Position numbers and translations under genes: made by a program. Under the pieces are notes generated by a model, which made no database searches, was not told the DNA's origin, and saw only the letters and a list, made by a program, of their open reading frames with translations. From Sphingomonas sp. IBVSS2 (GTDB lineage Bacteria > Pseudomonadota > Alphaproteobacteria > Sphingomonadales > Sphingomonadaceae), in the NCBI RefSeq assembly GCF_002127225.1, contig NZ_NFUR01000001.1:559592-623591 (forward strand): a stretch of DNA of 64,000 nt. Direction: 5' to 3'. Below, piece by piece: positions 27,356 to 35,235 of the stretch (the stretch's first letter is position 1; every line of letters starts with the position of its first letter).

Positions 27356-27888
27356 AATGGGCGGCGATGCTCCGGGGCATCAACCTGGGCAAGCGCCAGC
27401 TCAAGTCGGCGGAGCTCAAGGCCGTGGTCGAGGGGATGGGCTTCACCCAGGTGAAGACGATCCTCGCGTCGGGCAATGTCGTGTTCGAGGCCGGCGACGC
27501 GGCGCCCGAGGCGCTGGAGCGCGATCTCCACGCCGCGCTGGACAAGGCCACCGGCCTCAAGTCCGAAGTGTTCGTGCGCAACCGGGCCGATCTCGAGAAG
27601 CTGGTCGAGGCCAATCCCTTTCCCGAGGAAGCCGGGGGGCGGCCGAGCTATCTCGTCGTCAGCTTCCACCGCACGCCGCCGGACCGGGCGGCGATCGACC
27701 GGCTGGCGGAAAGCTATGACGGCCCCGAGCGCATGGTGGTGGTGGGCCGCGAGCTGTTCACCGATTTCCCCGAGGGCCAGGGCCGTTCGAACCTGATTCC
27801 CGCCCTGCAGAAGGCCAGGCTGGCGCAGGGCAATACCGGGCGCAACTGGAACACCGTGCTCAAGCTGCTCGCCGCGCTGGGCGACTAG
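27352..27888 (+). CDS. DUF1697 family protein
   Basis: A 178-residue protein of the DUF1697 family, function unknown. Family signatures: WAAMLRGINLGKRQLKSAELKAVVEGMGF, VKTILASGNVVFE, VRNRADLEKLVEANPFP, and the C-terminal NTGRNWNTVLKLLAAL. The start is a GTG overlapping the gpsA TGA (GTGA), so it is probably translated with gpsA. Its TAG stop shares the palindrome CTAG (27885-27888) with the stop of the convergent DUF1674 gene. Confidence 0.87.
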   Translation: MKWAAMLRGINLGKRQLKSAELKAVVEGMGFTQVKTILASGNVVFEAGDAAPEALERDLHAALDKATGLKSEVFVRNRADLEKLVEANPFPEEAGGRPSYLVVSFHRTPPDRAAIDRLAESYDGPERMVVVGRELFTDFPEGQGRSNLIPALQKARLAQGNTGRNWNTVLKLLAALGD

Positions 27889-28043
27889 AAATCGACGGCG
27901 ATGCCCTTCAGCTCCCAGTCGCCATAGCGGGTGGGATCCTGGCCGAGCGGGTCCTTCGTCTCCTTCGCCGGCGCGGGCTTCGGCACCGGCGGACTCGGCG
28001 TCAGATATGCGGGCGGTTTCACATTTGCGGGGCGCTGGGCCAT
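27885..28043 (-). CDS. DUF1674 protein, SdhAF4-type succinate dehydrogenase assembly factor
   Basis: A 52-residue gene, easy to miss because of its size. The C-terminal half reads KDPLGQDPTRYGDWELKGIAVDF, the conserved DUF1674/Sdh8/SdhAF4 signature. In eukaryotes and Alphaproteobacteria this family binds flavinated SdhA and promotes assembly with SdhB. The N-terminus is Pro/Lys-rich, as usual. It lies opposite and convergent to the DUF1697 gene, sharing CTAG at the stops, and starts 35 bases from the divergent RsmB-type gene. No sdh genes are in the window. Confidence 0.88.
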   Translation of the reverse strand: MAQRPANVKPPAYLTPSPPVPKPAPAKETKDPLGQDPTRYGDWELKGIAVDF

Positions 28044-28078
28044 AGGCGGCAGATCGTCCTTCCCAACGCCGAGGTCAA

Positions 28079-29386
28079 GTGAAGCCGCCGCGCCGCCATT
28101 CTCCCCGCCCTTCTTCCCGCCAGGCGCCCGATGCTCCCGGCGTTCCCACGCGCCGTGCCGCGCTCAGGCTGCTCGATGCCGTGCTCCGGCGCGGGCTGGC
28201 GCTGGAGCAGGCGCTCGACTCGGCGGCACAGGGCCTTGCGCCGAACGATCGCGGCCTTGCCCATGCCATCGCCGCCGAGGTGCTGCGCCGGCTCCCCGAT
28301 CTCGACGCGCTGATCGATTCGGCGACGAAGCAGCGCCTTCCCGACGACGCCAAGGCGCGTTTCGCGCTGCGCATCGCGCTCGTCCAGGCGCTGGCGCTCG
28401 GCACGCCGGGCCATGCCGCGATCGCCACCGTGCTGCCGCTCGTCGATGGCGGGCCGCGCAAGCTGGTGCACGGCGTGTTCGGTGCGCTGGTCCGCCAGGG
28501 CGCGACTCTGCCCGAGCCGCCGACCCTGCCCGATGCGGTGGCGCTGCGCTGGCACGCCGCCTGGGGCGACCAGGCGATCGAGGATGCCGAGCGCGCCATC
28601 GCCGTCCCGCCGCCGCTCGACCTGACCCTGCGCGACCCCGCGGTCGTGCCCGACCTGCCCGGCGCCAGCCTGATCGCCGGCCATCTCCGCCTCGACGAGA
28701 AGGGCGCGGTGGCGATGCTCCCCGGCTATGCCGAGGGCGCATGGTGGGTACAGGATCTTGCCGCCTCGCTTCCCGCCCGGCTGATCGGCAAAGCCGAACC
28801 CGGGGGCAACGGCACTGCGCTCGACCTCTGCGCCGCGCCGGGGGGCAAGACGCTCCAGCTCGCCGCCGCCGGCTGGCGCGTGACCGCGGTCGACATTTCC
28901 GAAAGTCGTCTGGCGCGACTTCACGAGAATCTGGAGCGCACCGGCCTCAGCGCCGAAGTGATCGCCGCAGACCTGCTCGGCTGGGCGCCGGGGGCGCCCG
29001 CCGATGCGGTCCTGCTCGATGCGCCGTGCAGCGCCACCGGCATCTTCCGCCGTCATCCCGACGTGCTCCACCGCGTCCGCCCGAGCCTGATCCGGGAGAT
29101 GGCCGAGTTGCAGGGCAGGCTGCTCGCCCGCGCCGCGGACTGGGTGAGGCCCGGCGGCGTGCTCGTCTTCTCGACCTGCTCGCTCGAGCCCGAGGAGGGC
29201 GAGGCGCAGCTCGCCGCGTTCCTCGGCGCGCGTTCCGACTATGCGATCCTGCCGGTCCGGGCCGAGGAGCTTCCCGATGGCGTCGTGCCTCGCGAGGACG
29301 GGAGTTTGCGCCTGCTCCCCGGAACGCTTGCCGATGCCGGCGGGTTGGACGGTTTCTTCATCGCGAGGCTCGTCCGCAACGGCTGA
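28079..29386 (+). CDS. RsmB-family rRNA (cytosine-C5) methyltransferase
   Basis: A 435-residue methyltransferase with an N-terminal NusB-like RNA-binding domain (about residues 24-150) and a C-terminal Rossmann m5C-methyltransferase domain. Seen: SAM motif LDLCAAPGGKTLQLAAAG, DISESRLARLHENLERTG, the catalytic-cysteine motif LLDAPCSATGIFRRHPD, and a second cysteine in VFSTCSLEPEEGE. This is the RsmB architecture, which makes m5C967 in 16S rRNA. The start is a GTG at 28079 with GAGG four bases upstream. It precedes rpe by 37 bases on the same strand. Confidence 0.92.
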   Translation: MKPPRRHSPRPSSRQAPDAPGVPTRRAALRLLDAVLRRGLALEQALDSAAQGLAPNDRGLAHAIAAEVLRRLPDLDALIDSATKQRLPDDAKARFALRIALVQALALGTPGHAAIATVLPLVDGGPRKLVHGVFGALVRQGATLPEPPTLPDAVALRWHAAWGDQAIEDAERAIAVPPPLDLTLRDPAVVPDLPGASLIAGHLRLDEKGAVAMLPGYAEGAWWVQDLAASLPARLIGKAEPGGNGTALDLCAAPGGKTLQLAAAGWRVTAVDISESRLARLHENLERTGLSAEVIAADLLGWAPGAPADAVLLDAPCSATGIFRRHPDVLHRVRPSLIREMAELQGRLLARAADWVRPGGVLVFSTCSLEPEEGEAQLAAFLGARSDYAILPVRAEELPDGVVPREDGSLRLLPGTLADAGGLDGFFIARLVRNG

Positions 29387-29423
29387 GGTTGCGCGCGAAT
29401 CGCGGGGTGCCTAAGGATTCGTC

Positions 29424-30080
29424 ATGGCCGTCCGCATCGCACCTTCGATCCTCTCCGCCGATTTCGCCAAGCTGGGCGAGGAAATCCGCGCCATCGACGC
29501 GGCGGGAGCCGACTGGATCCATGTCGACGTGATGGACGGGCATTTCGTGCCCAACATCACGATCGGCCCGGGCGTGATCAAGGCATTGCGCCCGCACACG
29601 GCCAAGCCGTTCGACGTGCACCTGATGATCGCCCCGGTGGATCCGCTGCTCCAGGCTTTCGCCGATGCCGGTGCCGACTGCATCTCGGTGCACCCGGAAT
29701 CGGGCCCGCATCTTCATCGCACGCTCCAGACGATCAAGGGCCTGGGCAAGCGCGCCGGCGTGGTGCTCAATCCTTCCACGCCGGTGGACGCCGTGGACTA
29801 TGTCATGGACATGATCGATCTCATCCTGGTGATGAGCGTGAACCCGGGTTTCGGCGGGCAGAAGTTCATCGAGAGCCAGCTCGGCAAGATCGCCGAGCTG
29901 CGCAGGCGGATCGATGCCAGCGGCCGCGCGATCGACCTGGAGGTGGACGGCGGGATCGACCGCGAGACCGCGCCGCGCGCCATCGCCGCGGGTGCCGATG
30001 CGCTGGTCGCCGGCACCGCCACCTTCACCGGCGGCCCCAGCCGATACGCGGCGAACATCGCCGCCCTGCGAGGCGGGTGA
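29424..30080 (+). CDS. rpe: Ribulose-phosphate 3-epimerase
   Basis: Interconverts ribulose-5-phosphate and xylulose-5-phosphate in the pentose phosphate and Calvin pathways. The 218-residue TIM barrel is highly conserved: [36 protein letters not shown] with the metal/catalytic Asp, FDVHLMI with its His, [15 protein letters not shown], and [15 protein letters not shown]. The stop overlaps the heparinase-type gene's GTG start (GTGA). Confidence 0.97.
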   Translation: MAVRIAPSILSADFAKLGEEIRAIDAAGADWIHVDVMDGHFVPNITIGPGVIKALRPHTAKPFDVHLMIAPVDPLLQAFADAGADCISVHPESGPHLHRTLQTIKGLGKRAGVVLNPSTPVDAVDYVMDMIDLILVMSVNPGFGGQKFIESQLGKIAELRRRIDASGRAIDLEVDGGIDRETAPRAIAAGADALVAGTATFTGGPSRYAANIAALRGG

Positions 30081-31810
30081 GCGATGGCGGCATCGACTCC
30101 GGAGCCGACGGAGTCGAGCAGGGCAAGCGGCTCATCCGCACCGGCGGGGAACGCGGGCTCAGCCTTGCCGAGCGCATCTCCGAGCGCTTCCAGCGCCTCG
30201 CCTGGCGCACGCCGCTCCACAATATGCGCCTGAAGGGCCGGCATCCGCTGAAGCTGATCGCGGTCGGCGAGGACCCGTTCTTCGGCGACGTCGAACGGGG
30301 CAATGCGTTGCTCGACGGCATGGTGCGCTTCCGGGGGGAAGAGCGTTCGATCGCCGGGCTCGACTTCACCCGGCCCGACTGGTCGGTGGCGATGGGCGCG
30401 TATCTCCACGGCTTTGGCTGGCTGCGCGATCTCTCCAGCGTCACCACCCGCGTCACCGCGGCGCCGATCGCCGAGGCGCTGACGCAGCGCTGGCTCGCCG
30501 TGCATGGCGACAAGGTCTCGGATCCCGCCTGGCGCGCCGATCTGGTCGGCCGGCGCATCCTCGCCTGGACCGCCCATGCGCCGTTGATCCTCTCGGCCAA
30601 CGACCTGGTCTATCGCTCTTCGGTGCTCCACGCGCTGGCCAAGGGCGCCCGCCATCTCGATCGCGCCGCCGATCGCGTTCCGCTGGGCACGCCGCGCATC
30701 GCCGCCTGGTGCGGCGTGCTGGCCGCCGGGCTGATGATCCCGGGCGGCGATCCGCGCCGCTCCTTCGGCGAGACCGGGCTGCGCCGCGCGCTCGAACAGT
30801 CGATGTTCGACGATGGCGGCACCGTCGGCCGCTCGCCCTGGGGCCAGCTCGACGCGGTGCAGCTGCTTTCGATCCTGGCCAATGCCTATGCGGCGCGCCG
30901 GCTCGAGCCGCCCGCCTTCGTCGCCTCGGCGCAGGCCCGGATGGTCACCGCGCTGCTCGGCGTCTGCCATGGCGACAAGGGGCTGGGCAGCTGGCAGGGC
31001 AGCGCCCCCGTGCCCGGCGCGCTGATCGAGCAGGCGGTGGAGGCGACCGGCGTGCGCACCCGCCCGCTCAAGCAGGCGCGCGAATGGGGCTATCAGCGCC
31101 TGGGTGCCGGCGGGACCGTGCTGATCGTCGATGCGGCGCCGCCGCCGCTCGCCCGCCTGGCCGCGGGCGGCTGCGCCTCGACGCTGGCCTTCGAGCTTTC
31201 GGACGGGCCGCACCGGATCGTCGTCAATTGCGGCGGTTCGAACATGGCCAATGCCGCGATCCCCGCCGCGCTGAGCGAGGGCCTGCGCACCACCGCGGCG
31301 CATTCCACCCTGGTGCTGGCCGACAGCAATTCGACGGCGATCCACCCGGACGGCTCGCTCGGCCGCGGCGTGGTGGAAGTCGAGCTGGCGCGCACCGAGA
31401 GCGAGAATGGCAGCCGGATCGAGGCGAGCCATGACGGCTATGTCCGCCGCCTGGGCTTCGTCCATCGCCGGCTGATCGCACTGGGCGGCGACGGGCGCGA
31501 CGTGCGCGGCGAGGACATGCTGCTTCCCGCCGACAAGCGAAAGCGCAAGGCGAACACGCCGTTCGCGATTCGCTTCCACCTGGCGCCCCAGGTCGAGATC
31601 TCCCCTACTGCGGACGGCCAGGCGGCGATCCTGCGCCTGCCGAGCGGGCATCTGTGGCAATTCCGCTGCAAGGGCGGCGTGCTCGCCTTCGAAGATTCGC
31701 TCTGGATCGACGGCACGGGCAGGCCGGTGCCGACGAAGCAGCTGGTGATCACCGGCGAATCGCTGGCGGGTGGTGCAAACGTCAGCTGGCTGTTCCACCG
31801 CGCGAAGTGA
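30077..31810 (+). CDS. Heparinase II/III family protein
   Basis: A 577-residue protein with a C-terminal heparinase II/III-like domain and an N-terminal alpha/alpha-toroid-like region. Family-typical stretches: [86 protein letters not shown], and [14 protein letters not shown]. The start is a GTG overlapping the rpe stop. No signal peptide is seen, so it may be cytoplasmic or exported by another route. Such genes sit beside rpe and purH in sphingomonads I can recall; whether it cleaves a polysaccharide by beta-elimination is not shown. Confidence 0.85.
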   Translation: MSDGGIDSGADGVEQGKRLIRTGGERGLSLAERISERFQRLAWRTPLHNMRLKGRHPLKLIAVGEDPFFGDVERGNALLDGMVRFRGEERSIAGLDFTRPDWSVAMGAYLHGFGWLRDLSSVTTRVTAAPIAEALTQRWLAVHGDKVSDPAWRADLVGRRILAWTAHAPLILSANDLVYRSSVLHALAKGARHLDRAADRVPLGTPRIAAWCGVLAAGLMIPGGDPRRSFGETGLRRALEQSMFDDGGTVGRSPWGQLDAVQLLSILANAYAARRLEPPAFVASAQARMVTALLGVCHGDKGLGSWQGSAPVPGALIEQAVEATGVRTRPLKQAREWGYQRLGAGGTVLIVDAAPPPLARLAAGGCASTLAFELSDGPHRIVVNCGGSNMANAAIPAALSEGLRTTAAHSTLVLADSNSTAIHPDGSLGRGVVEVELARTESENGSRIEASHDGYVRRLGFVHRRLIALGGDGRDVRGEDMLLPADKRKRKANTPFAIRFHLAPQVEISPTADGQAAILRLPSGHLWQFRCKGGVLAFEDSLWIDGTGRPVPTKQLVITGESLAGGANVSWLFHRAK

Positions 31811-31848
31811 TATGGGCTCCCCCGCGCGGATTCGGGGGGGGAAGCGGG

Positions 31849-32055
31849 ATGGCACAGGTCGAGGTGTTCGATGAGGAGGAAGCGCGCGAGCCGCTCTTCG
31901 TCGGCGAGTTCGGGTTTCTGCCGCGTGCCGGCGAATATCTGTCGATCGAAGTCGACGGCGCCTTCAGCTATTACCGGGTGACGGAAGTATGGTTCCGGCA
32001 CGACGAGGAGAGCGAGGCGTTCCAGCCCTGCCTGCGCGTGGAGCTCGAAGACTAG
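31849..32055 (+). CDS. Small conserved hypothetical protein
   Basis: A 68-residue acidic protein (EVFDEEEAREPLFVGEFGF at the start, SEAFQPCLRVELED at the end) with no signal peptide or membrane segment. The alternating pattern in EYLSIEVDGAFSYYRVTEVWFRHD suggests a small beta fold. The ATG follows a GAAGCGGG ribosome-binding region, and the gene sits between the heparinase-type gene and purH on the same strand. I do not recognise a named family. Confidence 0.7.
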   Translation: MAQVEVFDEEEAREPLFVGEFGFLPRAGEYLSIEVDGAFSYYRVTEVWFRHDEESEAFQPCLRVELED

Positions 32056-32118
32056 GAATAGGGGCAATGGCCGTTAGGGGTTGCGCCCGGCGCCCCGATC
32101 CGTAGAGGGGCTTGCCGC

Positions 32119-33690
32119 ATGGATCAGGTGAAAATCAGGCGCGCACTCCTTTCGGTCTCCGACAAGACCGGGATCGTCGAACTCGCACAGGCGCTGGCGG
32201 CGCAGGGAGTCGAGCTCGTCTCGACCGGGGGCACGGCCACCGCGCTCCGCAATGCCGGGCTCGCGGTCCGCGACATCTCCGATCTCACGGGCTTTCCCGA
32301 GATGATGGACGGCCGGGTGAAGACGCTCCACCCCAAGGTGCATGGCGGCCTGCTCGCGATCCGCGGCAACGACGATCATGAAAGCTCGATGGCCGAGCAC
32401 GAGATCGCTCCGATCGATCTCGTCGTGGTCAATCTCTATCCCTTCGCCGAGACGGTGGCGCGTGGTGCGAACCGCGATACGATCATCGAGAATATCGACA
32501 TTGGCGGCCCCTCGATGGTGCGTTCCGCCGCGAAGAACCACGAGAGCGTCGCGATCCTCACCGATCCCGCCGACTATGCGCTGGTCGCGGACGGCACGAC
32601 CACGCTGGCCCAGCGCCGCAAGTTCGCCGCCAAGGCCTATGCCGCCACCGCCGCGTATGACGCGATGATCGCCAGCTGGTTCGGCGTGGTCGACCAGGGC
32701 GAGGAATTCCCCGACACGATGCACCTTGCCCTCAAGCGCGGCCAGGCGCTGCGCTATGGCGAGAATCCGCACCAGAAGGCGGCCTTCTACATCCATGGCG
32801 GCCCGCATGTGCAGGGCATCGGCCAGGCGCGCCAGGTCCAGGGCAAAGAGCTGAGCTACAACAATTACAACGATGCCGATGCCGCCCTCGAGCTGGTCAG
32901 CGAGTTTCGCGACGGCCCGCCGACCGTGGTGATCGTCAAGCACGCCAATCCCTGCGGCGTGGCGAGCGCGGCGACGCTTGCGGACGCCTATGCCGCGGCC
33001 TTTGCCTGCGACACCGTCTCGGCGTTCGGCGGCATCATCGCGGTGAATCGCCCGCTCGACCGCGCCACCGCCGAGCAGATCACGTCGATCTTCACCGAGG
33101 TCGTCGTCGCTCCGGGTGCCGATGCGGAAGCGCTCGCGCTGTTCGAGGCGAAGAAGAATCTGCGCCTGCTGCTGACCGAGGGCCTGCCCGATCCGGCGCG
33201 CGGTGGCCTCACGGCCAAGTCCTTCGCGGGCGGCTGGCTGGTCCAGAGCCGCGACAACGGCATCGCCGCGCGCGAGGACCTGAAACTGGTCACCAGGCGC
33301 GCGCCGACCGAGCAGGAGCTGGCGGACTGCCTGTTCGCCTGGACGGTGGCGAAGCACGTCAAGTCGAACGCGATCGTCTATGCCAGGGACGGCTCGACCG
33401 CCGGCATCGGCGCCGGCCAGATGAACCGGCTGGAGAGCGCGCGCATCGCCGCGTGGAAGGCGAAGGACGCCGCCGACAAGGCCGGCTGGACGCAGCCGCG
33501 CACGATCGGTTCCGCGGTCGCCTCCGATGCCTTCTTCCCCTTTGCCGACGGCCTGCTCGCCGCGGTGGAGGCCGGGGCGACAGCGGTGATCCAGCCCGGC
33601 GGCTCGATCCGCGACGACGAAGTGATCGCGGCCGCCGATGCGGCCGGCCTGGCGATGGTCTTCACCGGCATGCGGCATTTCCGGCACTAG
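32119..33690 (+). CDS. purH: Bifunctional AICAR transformylase/IMP cyclohydrolase
   Basis: Performs the last two steps of IMP synthesis. The 523-residue protein has the IMP cyclohydrolase domain first ([51 protein letters not shown]). The AICAR transformylase domain follows ([58 protein letters not shown], and the C-terminal [13 protein letters not shown] and [17 protein letters not shown]). Length is standard. The start ATG at 32119 gives the usual N-terminus. No purine operator is evident. Confidence 0.97.
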   Translation: MDQVKIRRALLSVSDKTGIVELAQALAAQGVELVSTGGTATALRNAGLAVRDISDLTGFPEMMDGRVKTLHPKVHGGLLAIRGNDDHESSMAEHEIAPIDLVVVNLYPFAETVARGANRDTIIENIDIGGPSMVRSAAKNHESVAILTDPADYALVADGTTTLAQRRKFAAKAYAATAAYDAMIASWFGVVDQGEEFPDTMHLALKRGQALRYGENPHQKAAFYIHGGPHVQGIGQARQVQGKELSYNNYNDADAALELVSEFRDGPPTVVIVKHANPCGVASAATLADAYAAAFACDTVSAFGGIIAVNRPLDRATAEQITSIFTEVVVAPGADAEALALFEAKKNLRLLLTEGLPDPARGGLTAKSFAGGWLVQSRDNGIAAREDLKLVTRRAPTEQELADCLFAWTVAKHVKSNAIVYARDGSTAGIGAGQMNRLESARIAAWKAKDAADKAGWTQPRTIGSAVASDAFFPFADGLLAAVEAGATAVIQPGGSIRDDEVIAAADAAGLAMVFTGMRHFRH

Positions 33691-33708
33691 GCGGGGAAGG
33701 GAGGGGCG

Positions 33709-35235
33709 CTAGAGATTCCCTTCCGTCGGCAGCGTCGCCTCGCCGGCCGCCGGCATCTTGCGGAACAGCGCCCGATCCTCCGGGCCGAAGCCGAACTTGA
33801 TGATCACGAACAGATAGGTGACCAGGATCGCCGGCATGCCGATGCTGAGCTCGGCCCATTCATAGTGTTTGGGCAGGCTGGCGAAGGCGCCGCCGACCAG
33901 GCTGGCGATCGCGATCGCGGCGAAGAAGCTGGGACGGATCGAGACGACCGGCGCGCCGGTGAGGCGATAGAGCAGGGCGGCCTTCACTGCCGATCCGATG
34001 GTCAGCGACAGGGCGAGCGCTAGCGCCGGCCCGGCCGCCTGGACCGGCTCGGGCCAACCCTGTGCCCGCGCGACGAAGACGAACACGAAGCTCAGCACGA
34101 TCTGCAGCAGCAGCACGCATACCGAGACCGCCAGGTTCTTGTGGCGGGCGATATAGACCAGGCCGGTCTCGCAGACCGCGCCGGTCGAGGCGAGCACTTC
34201 GGCGACGAGCAGGATGCACAGCGCACCGGCGCCGATCACGAATTCCTTGCCGATCAGGCCCATCACGCCCTCGGCGGGGAGCGAGAACATCACCGCCAGC
34301 GCCGCCTGCGCGCTCGTCACCCAGAAGCCGACCTGGCGCACCTGCTTGGCGACCGCGGCCCGGTCGTCCTCGGCCAGCGCCTTGGTGACGACCGGCCCAA
34401 GGATCGGATCGAAGCTGGACTTGAGCCGCTGCGGCACCGACGCCACCTGCTGCGCCATGTAATAGATGCCCACCACGGCCGGGCTGAACAGCAGCGCGAG
34501 AATGAAGCGGTCGACATTGCGCGTCGCCCATTCGATCGCATCGGCGCCGGCGAGCGGCGCGTTGGCGCGCGCGAGCCACCAGATCGAGCTGGGCCGCGGC
34601 CGCCAGCCATGCGGCAGGCCATATTCCTTGACGAAAGGCACGATCGAGGCAGCGAGCGCCGCGACCATCGACAGCGCATAGGCGAAGATCAGCCCGTCGC
34701 GCGCCGAGACATAGGAAAAGGCCCAGGCGGCGATGCTGATCGTCCAGGGCTCGATGATCGCCCGCGCGGTCACCGCCGCGCCGATATTGTGGCGATAGGC
34801 GCAGGCCGAGAGCGCGACGTCGGAAAGCGCCGGGCACAGCACCACCAGCGCGATCAACGGCTCGAGCCCGGTCACCTGGCTGTTGGGGAACATCGCCTGG
34901 GGGAAGAGGATCAGCACGCCGCTGGCGATCAGCGAGGCGATCAGCGCCACCACCATCGCATCCCACACGACATGGGCATGCGGCCGATCGGTGCCGGCCA
35001 GCGCCTGGGCCAGCCCGCGCTTGAGGCCGAGCGTGGCGAGCAGCGCCGCGACTTCGATCACCAGCACCGCGATCGCATAGCGGCCGACGATGTCCGGCCC
35101 ATAGGCGCGGCCGGCGATGAACAGGAACGGCAGCCGCGCGGCGAGGCGCAGGACGAAGCCGAGGATGTTGGTCCGCCCGCCCCGGGCGAGCGCGTTGATG
35201 TCCTCGCCCCCCGGCGCGGTCAGTGTCTCGCTCAA
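33709..35235 (-). CDS. Polysaccharide flippase (Wzx/MATE-like MOP family)
   Basis: A 508-residue membrane protein with about 12-14 predicted helices over its length, matching lipopolysaccharide or exopolysaccharide flippases of the MOP superfamily. Early GRTNILGFVLRLAARLPFLFIAGRAYGPDIVGRYAIA and mid-protein SSFDPILGPVVTKALAEDDRAAVAKQVRQVGFW are typical. It would move lipid-linked oligosaccharides across the inner membrane. Its ATG overlaps the polA stop (ATGA), an odd pairing that suggests shared transcription rather than shared function. No glycan cluster surrounds it apart from the GT22-type gene further along on the same strand. Confidence 0.82.
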   Translation of the reverse strand: MSETLTAPGGEDINALARGGRTNILGFVLRLAARLPFLFIAGRAYGPDIVGRYAIAVLVIEVAALLATLGLKRGLAQALAGTDRPHAHVVWDAMVVALIASLIASGVLILFPQAMFPNSQVTGLEPLIALVVLCPALSDVALSACAYRHNIGAAVTARAIIEPWTISIAAWAFSYVSARDGLIFAYALSMVAALAASIVPFVKEYGLPHGWRPRPSSIWWLARANAPLAGADAIEWATRNVDRFILALLFSPAVVGIYYMAQQVASVPQRLKSSFDPILGPVVTKALAEDDRAAVAKQVRQVGFWVTSAQAALAVMFSLPAEGVMGLIGKEFVIGAGALCILLVAEVLASTGAVCETGLVYIARHKNLAVSVCVLLLQIVLSFVFVFVARAQGWPEPVQAAGPALALALSLTIGSAVKAALLYRLTGAPVVSIRPSFFAAIAIASLVGGAFASLPKHYEWAELSIGMPAILVTYLFVIIKFGFGPEDRALFRKMPAAGEATLPTEGNL

